From: Argopecten irradians
Lineage: Eukaryota; Mollusca; Bivalvia; Pectinida; Pectinidae
Direction of reading: 5' to 3'
Assembly (NCBI RefSeq): GCF_041381155.1
Contig: NC_091143.1
Location: forward strand, 23,835,695-23,899,694
DNA: 64,000 nucleotides
The position numbers and the translations under genes are program-made. How positions within the stretch are numbered: the stretch's first letter is position 1; every line of letters begins with the position of its first letter. Below the pieces are notes generated by a model. That model worked only from the letters and a program-made list of their open reading frames with translations, was not told the origin of the DNA and made no database searches. Positions 1-20,500 of the stretch are shown here, in pieces.

Positions 1-158
1 ACTAAACATTATTATCAGAGATAAATATTTTTAAAAATGGCTTATAGAGTTTGATCTAAAGATTTTTTGAGTTTATATTTCTTCACGATGTATCTGTTCG
101 GTTCTTTTAAGTTTTCTATGGGGGCCTAGTATTCCCCCTTATTCTGTTAAGTTATTTA

Positions 159-289
159 AGGCCCCGATTTCTCGAAACAAACTTAAGTCAAAAACTGACT
201 TAGGTCTAAAGTTTTCATATAAGTCACATAAGGAGAAAAACTTCAGTTTTGACTTAAGTCTGTATTTTTGTTTCGAGAAATCGGAGCCT
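159..289. repeat. Foldback (MITE-like) element
   Basis: The arms near 160-200 and 250-288 are reverse complements of each other, sharing the block GATTTCTCGAAACAAA and a CTTAAGTC core. The whole could fold into one long hairpin. A direct repeat, GGCCTAGTATT, lies at about 123-133 and 303-313 on either side. A decayed relative of the same family is at 41730-41845. Stretch 1-487 otherwise shows no gene. Confidence 0.6.
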
Positions 290-487
290 GTTGATGGCTA
301 AGGGCCTAGTATTGCTGACTGATATAGGAAGGTCAGGCGGAGTATTGAATTTCTACATTCTTTTGTGAATTATTCTAATCTTCTATTTTAGATTTCAAAA
401 GAATGTTATATGTATATGAACTTGTCAAATAATCTATACAATTTAATAGTCTCTGTTTGTAGAAATTAAAATACATGATTTTGTTAC

Positions 488-3400
488 CTTAGAAAATCCA
501 CCGCCAAAGCCATCATAGAAGCTTGTATGTACAACTCCGGGCCTGCAAAACAGTAGCAAAAGGTCAAACTACCCAAGGTCACTTAAACTACTACCGAAGT
601 CATAGTTTATTTAGAGCAAAAAGAATTTCGATCATATGCTCTTACCTTACTTCGTTAACCCTGATTCCGAACTCTGCCATTTCTAAAACAAAAAATATAA
701 CAAAATGTTAAATATGTTATTACATTGAAATCTGTCATATACGAATTGTAATATTTGTATGATACCTGTGACAAAGGCATATCGATATCTAAAGCTAAAA
801 TAATGGTATTTTACTCTTGAATAGTAGATTTATATAATAATTATAAATAATCATTAACTATCACAGTCAGAGTTACAAATACACAATTTTCATATTTTTT
901 TCAAGGTGGTGTATCTCGAGCCATACCTAAAGCAAGAGTTTTGGTGAACATCTCCACTGCTGCCTTTGTCATACCGTAAACACCACAAACACTCGACTGA
1001 CAAAACAAACAATCAACTGATAAAACCAACAATCAACTGATAAAACCAACAATCAATTCATAAAACCAACAATCAATTCATCAAACAAACAGTATTCTTA
1101 CCAAACAAATAAACTCAGTAGGTGTAATATTTCGTGGTAACATGAAACTTTCTTTAAGTGGGATCGTTACAAAATAATAGAAAATGAAATATAATATTGA
1201 AAACAAAGATATGAATATAAGGATCAAGTCTAAGCGGCCATTTTCTTTAAAAACAGCAGAAAATATGCATGGTATTTTTTAAAGACAAACTACAAAGTTT
1301 AGTTTGAAAGATATAAATACACTGCCCCTTTCTTACCGGATCCTCAGCTACAATAGTTGCAAGATTCACAATATTTCCTGGAATAACAAGATACATTCAT
1401 TTTATTGAATTTCATCATTTAAATCTAGATTATATCAAGGTTTAGTTATATCTTATATTTTTAACACTTGGTTGTTTTCTGTTTCAGGACTTATAACTTT
1501 AACGACCATTGTCGCTATAATGAAATGACACTGAAACGAAACAGAGATTGTCAGATCATATGTGTCGAGATGAAATCAGATAATATGTGTATGTCGTTAC
1601 AATGTCTCATTTTAAGAGGACGGAAGCAATTCAACAAAATATATTGTATGTATTAAAAAAATATCATTATATCGCTCTTCAAAAGGGTCGGCACAGATAT
1701 CTTCCAGGTTTGCTGTAGTTAGATTATACCTTTAGTTACTTTTAAGTAAGGTACAGACAGCTGTGCTATAGAGAGTTGAGTTTTTACATTGGCGTTCAGT
1801 AAAGCATCATACACATCGGGTGGCTTGGCAGGCAGAGGGGCTAATCGTCCCACACCAGCATTATTAACCTAAAACCAAATACAATATCACACTATCTCTA
1901 CAGTTAATATCACAACAAGTAAACCTTAAACACTGCCATTTGTAAAAGTGTACACAAAAAACAATGAAAACAAATAATAATAATAAATATATAAAACAAT
2001 GCGAGGTCGTGAAGAAACATGAAGAAACTTCATACCAATTTCTATTAGGAATAAAAGTACAACGTAAAATAACACATAGTCCCATTCAGTATTTTCAAAA
2101 GCAAGGTTACAATTTCTCTTCAACACTTTTCTTACCAAAATATCTAGCCTTCCAAACCTTGCAATACACTTATCAAACATGTTCTGTATATCGTCTTTTT
2201 TCGTGTTATTTACTTCCACTGCGAACACCTGTAAATGAATAGATCAGATCATCTGTTACATATAGAAATATTACACAAAGTACTCAAAAGAATATAGTAC
2301 TGTATACACAGTATTTCGTTTCATAATAAAATTTATATATATTAAACATTGCGTTATGTTTATTTCCGATTCCACTGCACTGCATCGGGATACATACATA
2401 TATATGCCAAAGATTTGTCATGTATTGGAATAGATATGGATATGCATAGTCTACCTGGTGTATGAGAGTTGATAACATAGCTTGCTGCTTAAGTATATGT
2501 GGTAATATTGCAGAGTTTAATCAATGGAATCTTATCAGTATTTGATAATTATACATATAAACTATATTTTTATTCCAGATCTAATCTTACGTCATCGCTC
2601 GTGAGTCCCGCCTTTTTACAGTCCTCCACCACAGTCTGTGCTCTAGCCATGTCATTATCTGCCAGTACCAACTTTGCTCCGTACTTAGCGAAAACAACGG
2701 CGATAGCTCTAGCTAACCCCCCACCTGTTGGCAAATGATCGTCAGAATTATAATTATATAAGGACGCCCAATGTAGGTCATGTGTTTATAACCTTGTGTG
2801 TTTTGGGAGTCTGTTGTATGCTACAAGGGCGATCACTCTACCTAATCATCCACCTGTTTGAAAATAGTAGTCACAACTTTGGTTATATAAGGTAGACAAC
2901 TCTATCTGATTCACCATATATTTGTAAATGGTAAAGAGATGTTGTATGCGGACGACCTCCCCTAAAGGTCATGTATTGTTTAGTTGTCTATGTGTTTTTG
3001 GGAGTATAGCACGTGGAACGTTGCAAAATTCACGAAATAAAATAAATATTGAGAAATAAATATATGTTCAAACATATGCATATATATACAACGAACTTAA
3101 GCATATGATTTCCAGAAGAAAACAAAAACTAAACTGCACTAAAACATGATTAAAACAAGAAGTAAATAATAGGTCCTTAACAGTTGGGCACCTAAAACTC
3201 CAAATGTAGCATACCTAGTCCTGTTGACCATCATTGGTGTTAGCGCTATAAACCAGAATCACATTAATACTCATCCTTATTGACCTTTTAAAGGATGAGA
3301 GTGTTTACAGATACCGTAAATAATACTGGGGTATTCAGGTAAAAATAGATCCATGCAACCATTTCATATTAAAATTTGGTACATGATAAATTAAAAACAT

Positions 3401-4732
3401 CCTTAGGCTAAACCAAAATAATATAGCAATGGTTTTAGAGTACGAATAGTCGAGTAGAATGAGATACTTGTGAGTTTGTTTGTTTAACGGCCTATTAACA
3501 GCCATGTAAGCGGTGTCTAGTGTCTATAAAGTGTGTGGTGCGTGTTTTGGGAGACTCCGGTATGTTCGTGTTGTGTCTTCTTGTTTAATTGAAGTGTTGC
3601 CCTTTTTATACTGCTATATCACTGAAGCATACCGCAGAAGGCACCAAGCAACACATCCCATCCGGTCACATAATACTGACAACGGGTTAACAAATCGTCC
3701 CAATCCCTTAATGCTGAGCGTCAAATGCCCAATATACGGGGTTTTTTGTGTAATCAACAAAGATTTACAAGTAAATTACCACGTTTTCTCCGCATTAAAT
3801 GCTGACAAAGGCTAGGTAAGTTGTTACTGAGACGAACTGTGCGATTTCGAAAAAACAATTATAAAATCAGCAAATGTAGCCGACAATAAAAACAAACCGA
3901 AACGATACGAAGAATTCACGAAAGTCTCCTCTTCCGGAAAATATCACGTGACCCGATCGACTTCGCATGGGAAAAACAGAAATAAACATGTTATCGGCCA
4001 TAGAAAATCTGTCGGCCTATATACGAAGCTCTTCGGTAATTGTCAGGTTTTGCAATGACGACTGTTTCAAGATGATATTTGACCGTTCGATATCATGTCT
4101 CACTGAATCATGCCATAGGCCTAATACACGTCTGTCATCTTTATTCTAGGTCACTGGTACAATGTTCGTTCATTGTATATGTTTTGTGATTACATAAAAC
4201 AAAAACCTGAAAATGTACGTAAAAGAAAAGTGCTTCAGCTGTAGCAGAAACTACCACTTTTATAGACTTTGGTGTGTCTCTGCCAAGGAACAGAACCCAA
4301 TGCCTACCTCTCCATGGGCGAGCTCTCAAGAGAAGGCCAAAAGTGAGGTGGTGTCAAGGGAGACGCTATAGGAAGAAAATGTTAGCTAGGAAGAAGAGAA
4401 TAAGGTAAAATCCTTAATTTAGTCGTCATTTACTATCATGCAATAGGGACAGCAGGTACAATTCTAACTCCTCCTACACAAATAAAGATGAATTAATTAA
4501 TATGTATGTTCACTATTAGAGAGGCGGAAATATATATTATACACGAACACACGGTTTCTACAAGGCATTCATGGTTATAACATGGTAATTTAACTCCTTT
4601 CTACGGTATCAATCAGTAGTAACCGAACAGTGTATCGTGTTGTGTACACAAGGAGGCGGACTAAACATTAGTTTTACATTGAGGAAACACATAACCTGAG
4701 ATTATGGTGACTTTTTCCTTTAGAGATTCCAT
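488..4732 (-). CDS. SDR-A: classical short-chain dehydrogenase/reductase, partial and probably inactive
   Basis: Eight exons on the minus strand, in gene order: 4696-4732, 2591-2724, 2136-2228, 1730-1868, 1337-1377, 927-996, 646-682, 488-542. All have GT-AG borders, and phases match SDR-B and SDR-C. The start is the ATG at 4732 (MESLKEKV). The ninth exon, which carries the C-terminus in the paralogues, would lie left of position 1, so the gene is cut by the window edge. Active-site YGMTK (Tyr and Lys) and the NNAG block are kept. Three features point to loss of activity: the cofactor loop, normally TGxxxGxG, reads SGGG followed by LAR because exon 2 is 6 nt (two residues) shorter than in the paralogues; the catalytic Ser position is Thr (NLAT); and the usual Asp in the strand-4 block is Asn. 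The frame is open throughout, so this is either a recent pseudogene or a protein with an altered role. Substrate unknown. Confidence 0.8.
1001..1092. repeat. 20-bp minisatellite in SDR-A
   Basis: About four copies of a 20-bp unit (AATCAACTGATAAAACCAAC and close variants), with unit starts at 1011, 1031, 1051 and 1071. It lies in the intron between exons 5 and 6 of SDR-A, directly beside the exon 6 acceptor, so the minus-strand copy forms part of the T-rich tract before that acceptor. Confidence 0.8.
2690..3010. repeat. Local duplication containing a fragment of SDR-A exon 2
   Basis: The segment around 2826-2905 repeats, with many changes, the first part of exon 2 plus its acceptor and adjoining intron (about 2695-2770). 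Shared blocks include CCACCTGTT and TTATATAAGG. A third partial unit follows at 2935-3005 (TGTTGTATGC, GGTCATGT, TTTTGGGAGT). The extra exon-like fragment has decayed and is not expected to be used. Confidence 0.55.
3476..4400 (-). repeat. Dispersed bivalve-type repeat, interrupted copy
   Basis: Located in intron 1 of SDR-A. One part (3476-3815) carries the blocks CCTATTAACAGCC, TTTTGGGAGACTC, CACTGAAGCAT, CACCAAGCAACACA and TGCTGAGCG. A second part (4240-4400) carries TATAGACTTTGGTGTGTCT, GGAACAGAACCCA and GTCAAGGGAGACG. About 420 bp of unrelated sequence separates them. The same order of blocks recurs at 11225-11580, 13355-13640, 17830-17960 (opposite strand), 22390-22690 (opposite strand) and 36515-36675. 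Class not assigned; the CCTATTAACAGCC end resembles the 3' tail of bivalve SINEs read backwards. Strand given is by that tail and is tentative. Confidence 0.6.
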
Positions 4733-6427
4733 CCTTAGCTCCCTTTAATCATGCCTTGACCACATGTGTGCTCTGTATCAACAACTGGCTAGGTATATGT
4801 GTGTATATATTGTGAATGATAACGTAAATAGATTTTACTCAATTATAGCTTATCGCTATCCACAAAACTTTAGGGGTCACTATCAAGGTCATCATATCCA
4901 CACATGGACTGTGTGTCATAGTAAAACTGAAGGTACCTGCTTCTGGATATTTTAACTGACCAATTTTACAGACAAACTTTTTTGAATATTTCAGAGGACC
5001 GACGTCCAACTTATATCACCATTAAGTAGTATTCTCAATCGCGTTCTTTTCATTTTCATCAAAATAACCAACAAACCTGACTCGTCTTATACACAAGTGA
5101 TCGCAGTACAAAAAACCTTCAGTTATACTATTACATAAGCCATTGACATAGACAACATGACAGGAAGTCTTATCGAGTGTCGAGTTTAGGTTTTAATTCA
5201 CCCTCCTCTTTGATCATCGCTCAATTAATACACTCAAAGTTGTGATAAAATAAAGACAATTTTAAATCCATCGAATTTGTTTGCACAATGAATGTTTTGT
5301 AATTTTATGACAATATTAATTACAGATTCAGCCCTATATTTTCCTGTCAAATATAGTGCAGACAGGAAGAATTGTACCTGTTGTCCCGTATCATGATCGT
5401 AAACAATGGTTTAATTTGGGATGTTTTCTATAATTCATAACCGAAAGTCTTCTTCACTCTTCAATGACAATGCATTAATTCTGTTTTTAAGTTGAGAGTT
5501 AATTGGTGGAAGTCTTATTGTTCTGTCCCAGATACTAGTTGTCCCTATGTATGTTTGTGTCCGGATGGTGTGTGCTTTTGATTGTCATTTGGCCTTATTT
5601 AGTATTTCTTCTTACTGAAAAGCACACGATATTGGTGTAGTGAATCATGTTATCTATACGTGTTTTCACAATTTATATGGACATGAAGAAATAATATGAA
5701 ACGAAGCTATGGAAAGTTACGCGATAAAGGAATAAAAGAGCAATTTCATAAATCATACGTGACTGTTTTGCTTAATTCATTCATATCCAATACAAACGCA
5801 TTTTCTCATTGACTGTGTCATAACTTGACGGCATTTCCTGTCCCTCGATGCATGAATGACGTCATTCCTGAGTCTGATACCATGAGAAAGATCGAGGCAT
5901 TTTAATACTTGTCTTACTTCTATCTGGACCTGGTTGTTCAAAAGTTTTGAAATTTCTTATGATATTTCAAGATAAAGAATGGAATAGTCAGAATTCCATA
6001 AGTTGTTTTATCTTGATTTGAAAGTTGTCGTAAAACTGTGATTGGCCTAATTATCTTTCTAATAACTTCATCAGGGTGTAAAGATTTCACAATTCCTTGG
6101 GAAGGTGCTAAAGTTTTGTATGTGCTCAATATTCGTTTGTTGTCATAATTATCCGATGCATTGTTCAAAAGGAAATATGAACAAAAAGTGCGTGATTATA
6201 TTCTTTTATGTTATTGCCATTAAAATATTACATCAAGAGCGTTAATAACAACGATACAAGAAGTCTCCACATACAGGTTAACAGGCCATTGTGTTTAAAA
6301 GTACAACACACTCACAAATCACATAGTTATAATAGATATAATGTTACATTATTCAATAAGACTGGCTAAAGCCAAAACATTATGCCATTGTTCAAAAGGA
6401 AAAATATTATCCATTATTGGTGTTGAC
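4733..6427. other. Intergenic region between SDR-A and SDR-B
   Basis: AT-rich, with no exon-like block on either strand that I can support. It holds the promoter of SDR-A (minus strand, upstream of 4732) and the 3' flank of SDR-B. No clear TATA box or other named site was recognised. Confidence 0.5.
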
Positions 6428-12968
<6,541 letters not shown>

Positions 12969-14236
12969 CGCTTGTTTGTAATGTCTCCTCCGATTGTGTT
13001 CTCAGTATCAACGACCGACCGGGTGTGATATGTACACAGTGGGCGACAGTGTGAATAGATCTACAGAGCTATATCTTATCAGGGTCTCATGCTCGGGCCT
13101 TAATTCAGTCAAACCGTAGCACGGCTCAGTGATATATTATGTGTTAGGACCTTTAATAGGGTTTGACAAGTTGAAAACTATTTAAATCAATCAAATTTAT
13201 TATTGAATTTTCATATGCTTTTATGATAGATAAAGAGAATCGTTAAAGGCGACTAGTGTTTGGAAGCATATTTTCTATTCCGTTAAAATTTATTCCATAG
13301 TCACATTTTACACTATCTTTCTTTTAGCTTGGAGTTTTGCAGCCCGTTGCAACTGTTGGTTATAAAGTTAGAGTATAGTAAGAAATTTTTCTTCACTGAA
13401 GCATTCCGCCATCAAGCAACAGTTTTACTGGCAATCTATTCATCTCACTTCCTTTACTCTCAACACTAAGCAGAAACAGAAAATGCCATTTGATAGTGTA
13501 TGGCCTCAGCCAGTGGACAGAACCCAGAGTCTTTCCTCACAGTGATGAGCGCTCAACGCATGGTTAAAATGAGACAGAGGAGATGTTAAGAAGAAAATAG
13601 ATTAGGAAGAATAGAAAGAAAATAATATTCCAAATTTAGTCACCATTTACGATCTCTTGCAATGTGGGGAAGCAGGCACAATTCCATCGACCTACTTACA
13701 GGATACGCATCAATGTGTCAGCTGTGTCCATACAGTGAGGAAAAAATATTATCCAACTAACCAGAGTAATTATATATTCGACATGAAGCTTAACCCGCTA
13801 ATTATTCAAACTAAACCATTGCTAACAAAGTGAGAAAAAACTGCAAACCAAAAACCCACTCATTGTTATAATACCAAATGCACTATTGATATCCTTAATA
13901 AGACAACATGTTGTCGTTTACATGTTTTCACATATCCCCGTTAACGAAGGATTCATGAGTTTAAAATTCATTTGTGTCACAATAATAATTTTAAGAAACA
14001 TTTAATATGTAGCTTAAATACAGACTTCATAGATTACGTGTATCGTCTCTTGTCAGACACGCCATACGAGAATTCTACTTATCCACCGGACACTGATATG
14101 ATATCGCATACATCAACATGATAATACATATCAACATAATTTGATCAACCTATGATAATCATATTGGAGATCACGGGTTTGTTATGCCACAACGTCGCAA
14201 ATGATTATAAATGTCATTTGTTCTTTATTCTCTCCT

Positions 14237-14276
14237 CCTTTCCTTTCTTTCTTTCTTTCTTTCTTTCTGTCTTTCT
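14237..14276. repeat. (CTTT)n microsatellite
   Basis: TCTTTCTTTCTTTCTTTC run with minor interruptions, about 40 bp long. Confidence 0.85.
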
Positions 14277-14326
14277 TCAGAAGACTTCGATAAATAATAA
14301 AATAACGCATCCAAAATTCTAAAATA

Positions 14327-14332
14327 TTTATT
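14327..14332 (-). terminator. Candidate polyadenylation signal of SDR-C
   Basis: AATAAA on the minus strand, about 170 nt after the SDR-C stop codon. Position and hexamer fit; not proven. Confidence 0.4.
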
Positions 14333-14502
14333 AAACCTAATATCACTACAAACGTGGATAAAATTTGTTAACTTTAATGTGCTACCAACACACTCCTTAC
14401 ATGTAAGTCTGTGATTTCATCGCATCCTACCGCGTTTGGCCCGAGTGATCACCTCCGAGTATACATGGCATCGAACATAGACCTTTGGACAGGCGAGGAA
14501 AT

Positions 14503-17500
14503 TTATTTGGACTTCAGATGAGGATTATATCTTGCCCCAACACAATGACGTCCTCCATCGACGTAAAAGAAGTTGCCGGTACTATAGGAAGACAGATCGC
14601 ACGCAAGGAAAGCTACAGCTTTAGCGACCTCTTCAGGAAGTCCCAGTCGGCCCAGCGGATGTTCAGATATCACGCTCTTCATCACAGTCTACAATATTTT
14701 AACACGATTACAATTTATCCTGGAAAGACAGACTTACTAAATTTTATGACACTAAGTCATAAAATCATACAACGTCATATTTATGGGAGTGTTTATTTAC
14801 TTTAGTTTAGAACTTGTTAAACATTGACGTTACAAACCAAAAAAGTGAAAGGAGTGGAACATTTACTTATAAAGTTCGGTAATGTCCATAGAAAATAAGC
14901 TCACCTCGACGTTTTGCCCAAAGTCAACATCATATAATCCAGTATGCATAGTTCCGGGACTGAAAACATTTAAGTGAAATGCTTATCCTATTTCAATGTA
15001 CATTTAAAGTATAGCTTGTGTTAACCGAATGTCATCGAATCCAGCATGTTTGGCCGGTATAGGAAGATACAGGGTTTAATTAATAATAATAGTTAAGAAG
15101 GAAATTACACAATTAAGCTGGTGAATAGATTGGGATCAAGATTAGACAATAACCTAAACTGTACTAAATTGGAAAAGAGTATCGTTCTTATACACTCTAG
15201 GAAATAGTTTGCTCTGAGGTTTATGTATTTTTTTTTTAAATATTTATAGCATATTCATGATTCAAAAATGATACTAGTTCTGATGTGTTATCCATACCGT
15301 ACTGAGTTAACCCGGACACCGAATTCCGCCAATTCTACAAAACGAAAAATCAAATATTTCATCTGGTATTGCTTTTTTTTATCATATACATTCTGATTAT
15401 GAAACAAATAAAATACGCATTAGTTTGGATGGCCCTACATTAAAGGAAGAAATGTCATTTACCTTTTCATTTGACAACGAAAAACATGTGTATATACGTA
15501 TAAAATAATTTCCTTAGTTGGGATTTAATTTATTTCAAGACCTAGAACATTACAGATCTCCTCATTTACACAAACATCTGGTGTCACTTTCTTGAAAAGT
15601 TAAAATAGAAATATACAAAATGTTATTTGCATCCAGCCATCATATAACATACCTAACGCTAGGACTTTGGTAACACAATCAATACCGGCTTTGGACACAC
15701 AATAAACACCTGCCGCTGCTACCTGTGTAACATTACCATGGAAACGTAATTATCTGTCTAATTATAGCTGTTAATTAAGAAATAGATTTTATTAACACAG
15801 AACATAAACAATATATCTATTACATTCGATAAATTTCATTTTGTTTGCCTTTGTTATCGATGTAGTGAAATGAAATCGGCATAGAATGTCACGATAAGGA
15901 TCTAAAATCAATCAAAACTTGATAAAACAAACGATAGAAAGAGAAAACTCTAATTTGTATATTAATAACATAGATATGATTGTTTTAATATTTAAATAAA
16001 GATTTTAAAGAAACATTTGGTCTTTTGAAATTCTTAGTTCTTTGGAACATATACCTTATATATATTCCCATAACTTTGTAAGACGATATGATTGAAAGAC
16101 ATTTGCTGACAAAGTCGCACAGCTGCATTTATAATCAAACTATGTTACATTTCCGTAAGCGATAATATAACAAGCATACTGAGCATTACTGAAGGAATAC
16201 CGGTTCTCACAACTAAAGAATTGAAACAGGAAAAGCACACACGCTGATACATTGACCATGACCTTAAACCTCTGATGAACAAATTTGATTTTGTTCAAGA
16301 TTTGTTTTTATTTCAAACTTATATGTTATGTTTGGGGATAATACAAGAAGAAAAAAGTAGGTAAGAGCTAAATATAGTAACAGTGATTTTGATCTTGACC
16401 CGATTTTGTTATAATTCGCGTGAGCGCTGTCGGACGAACAGACAGGTAGAAAACCTATAATAACACTGTCTTCGCCGGCAGGTACTTTAAAAGTATTGAA
16501 AGTCTTCATAGCCAATATGAATGCCAACTAGACAAAGGCAAATTCCACGAAGTTGGGTTTGCCTCAGTCCAGTTGGCATTCATAATGACTATGAATGCCA
16601 ACTGAAAGACGTTCAATGCTTATATTTACATTTGGTAACAATTTTATGTTGAAATACCATTGGATTTTGCATCTATAATGAATTTATCATTCGTTATCGT
16701 CAAAGACGGAACATCCATTTGAACAGACGTTTTCCGTGATCACTGGCACGACAATTATGACATCACAATGATAATGACGTCATGATAAGCGATTGAAGTT
16801 TATAGTCTATATGACTGCCAACTGCGCTTGGTAAGGTTACAAAGTGGAAGTGCAGTGAAAATGTAAATATATGTAAAATCAAATAAGAAAAACTATTCAA
16901 AATAAATTCTTTTGTTAAAATGAATACAGCCTTCTACATTATGCAGTATTTCATTCATTAAGATATTTAAGAATAACAAAGTTAATGCAACAGAAAGCAA
17001 AAATGAATATATAAATAAATAGCTCACCGCCTCCTCTGCCACTATGCTGGAGAGATTCACTATCGTTCCTGAAATAAAATAAACATTCTCCTTATGACAA
17101 ATTGAATGTAGCAGTTTATTTGTTTAAAAGGATCTATAATTTCAAACGTTTAATCACACCGGCATATATATGTGTAATCGACAGTAAATTGGACTATATC
17201 TTTATCATTTATGCAACATGAAAACTATATTTACATTACATTAGTATAGAAAAAAGTGTTTGAACTCGCTATAGTTTAATACAATTCATATTCTTGCCTC
17301 AGGTATTTGTTATTAAAAACATATTGTAGATACACTTATTTCTGGCCTCCATTAAGACATGTCTTGACCAAAAGTATTATCAATATTAAATGAAGTCCTA
17401 TTACCTTTTGTCTTTTTGAGGTAAGGGACAGCCAGTTGTGTGAGGAATACCTGGGCCTTAAGGTTAACGTCCATTAAAAAGTCGTACATTTTGTCGTCAG

Positions 17501-20500
17501 CTTCCAACAAACCTTGTTTCCTATACACACCTGCATTATTTACCTGTCATACAACACACAGAAGATAAGTGACCTTTGCTATATGAACCGCAATTTTCTT
17601 TGAATTCTTTAACCTAATAACGTCACAGATGTATTTAATTTCTATCTTATAACCTTTTTATAATGATGGTATTTAAGCAGTCACCATAACAAATAAAACT
17701 TGTATTAAAACTATTAAGTTTAACGTGCAAACCTATCGCTGTATACATGCAAAGCCACAATTATCGCGTTGGTAGGGTGTTACAGTAATAAGTACTGCTC
17801 TCACTATACGATATCGTAAAATGCGACTATTTGGGATATTATCTTTTTTTCTTCTTCCAAACAAACTTTCTACTTCGTATCGTCTCCCTTGACGACGCAT
17901 CACTTTTGGCCTCGTCCCTTTAAAGGCCCAATATCCGTATCTTTCTTAATTTTTTCTTGATTTAGGAGAATGTTGAAAAAAAATCCTGTTGTAAATCATG
18001 CAGAGACAGGACTAAATCGAAGTCAAGATGAGCAATAATGATTCGGAATTTGTGATAAAAATCAAATAAATGTTAAACATCGCTAGGTGGGTCCCAGTAA
18101 GTCAAACAAGCCGACTTTCAACAACTGCTGTACCAAAGTTATTAAAAATTTATTACAAACATTCTTTAATATATCTTAATTTCAACTACATTTACAAATA
18201 CTAACAATATCGGAGCCGAATTTAACTTGAATTTTTGTTGATAGTTACGTATAGTGTGGCTTTAAGGAAGGTTCTGAGTAGTGTTACGTCGCACCATAGT
18301 CTATAAAAGTGATAGTTTCTATTTCGACTGAGATGATGACAATTCTCATTATTCAATCAAACACTGATTGCTAATTTCGGTTTGAGGTGAACTGTGATAA
18401 TTCTAGTTTTTATATTTGTGTTTGCATGTAATGTACATGTAAATGAACTGACCAATATGTCTATCCGTCCAAATGCCTTCACACATTCATCTACTACATT
18501 CTTTCTGTCTGCGTCTTTAGTTATGTCACACTTGACTGCCAGCATCTAAAGAGAACCAAAAAAATTAAATGGTAAGATTGTCGCCTGCATCGCATGCAAA
18601 AGTAAGATAATCTCCCATAATACAATGTACATATGACATAAGTTAATGTAAAATTAACCACTGTACAAATTTGACGTTCCACCTTTGAATTGGCTAATTA
18701 TCTATTATAGCCTGGTTGAGAGGGCATTATTGCCTCATAGTATTGTCGAGGGATGGAATAGTGCCCGAGCCAAAGATGAAGGCACTATCCCATCATGAGA
18801 CAATACTATGAGGCAATAGTGCCCTTTCTACCAGGCCATAATGGGTTTAGTACATCACCCTGACATGAAACCGTTTATCATATCATCGTAATAGAAGTAC
18901 GTCAAGCGATACCTCGCAACGCTATCTTCATTTCCACACCACGTTGTTACATTAAAAGTACAACATATGAATTGTCGCAGAAATATGGGATTTTATAAAA
19001 ACAGGATTCAGCTTCATGAAAATTAAAAGTAGATCAATATAGAACATTAATGAACTGTCTTCTGTAGAAAAGCAACATTTGCTTCCATCCCCGCACACAA
19101 CAGCCTGTCCGCCATCTTGACGTCTTGATCGAAGCGCAACGTTATAATGACGTCATGTAATGGTAACGTCACAATACATTCAAGTTCAATTTCGCGCCAC
19201 TTCAATAGTGCCCGCTTCCCCGGGCACTATTGCAAATAGTACCCATGTGTGTAGCCAATCAGAATCCAGTATTCTATCACGTGATGTACTAATTAACTAT
19301 ATTTGTATCGTAGACTAATTAAAAGGATCAACTTGAATATATTTTAGAAATAAGGGTGACCATTATAAACTGTAAAGTGTTAAGTGTGGGAATGGTGCAT
19401 ATTCAATATTTATATCTCCTTAAGATATATTATTACAAATCAATCCTAAAGTATCCAGATAACGTTGAGGGGTAAAATTTATCCCATAACTATACATGTT
19501 TCACAATGGAAAAACCATGTGCATAAACAACAGTCACTTGTTGGGGAATCTATATATAGTTACTCTAATGAAGTGGATATTTTTACCACAAGGATATCTT
19601 GTGATAGGTCGAGGGAGGAGTGAAGTATTTATATATTGGATACAATACGTTTATTAGACATATTTACTCCTTGGTTGTTTACCTCGCTCTTTTTGCTTCC
19701 ATTGTTAACACATTCTTTGGCGACCGCTTCGGCTCCAGGTAAATTCATATCTGCTAGGACCACTATCGCTCCATATTTGGCGAACAGAAGTGATGTACAG
19801 CGACCAAAACCAGACCCGGCTCCTGTAGGTTTCATTACGATATAACATAGTCACTTTGATATCCTTATTCATAATGTTCAAGCATATTCTTCAGCATTTT
19901 TATTCTTAAGACAATACAAAATACATGTACAATTTTAAGATTTCGACAAACAATATAGAAAATGAAGTCTATTTCTCTCAATTTTAGAACATTCTGATTA
20001 AAAGCCTGTTTTGTGCTAGTGCGTCCTCTAAATATTTGAATATACCACGACTACAGTCGTAATGAAATGGACCCAAAACGTCATGATTTTTTTTTCTTGG
20101 AATTACTGAAGCAGAATATTTGAGAAGTAGTGTCTCAAAAAATTCATTTTACCGCCTACATTTTTTTCAATGTAATTAAAAATGTACAAAATGTAGTGAC
20201 GTTTAAATCTGTACATAATTTCAAGCGTTCTTAGTGTCAAATGTATGAGTAAAGCTTTGGTCATTGATCATATTATGACTCGGAATACCTCGGTAGTTTT
20301 GTGTCACGTTCTAAAGTTCCGAGTTATGATGTCATACCAAGAATTTCAAAGGCGACCTACTGATTGGCTAAGGCAAACGTGGCCCTGATCGCGATACCGT
20401 CAGATTCTCGGACATGGCAAGATAGACACGACGCCATTAACAGATGATTTCAATCGAACTGATTCTTAAAGGATTTGGCTATTTTACATTCAAGTCAAAC

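Larger units (their letters stand above)
12969..14502. other. Intergenic region between SDR-B and SDR-C
   Basis: Contains a degenerate copy of the dispersed repeat at about 13355-13640 (CACTGAAGCATTCC, CATCAAGCAACA, GGACAGAACCCAGAG) and a (CTTT)n microsatellite at about 14237-14276. No further gene seen. The promoter of SDR-B must lie just above 12968. Confidence 0.55.

Noticed and set aside
1926-2228. 100-aa minus-strand frame taken as one protein
   Set aside because: Only the first 31 residues (2136-2228) are exon 3 of SDR-A; the rest reads through the donor into the intron.
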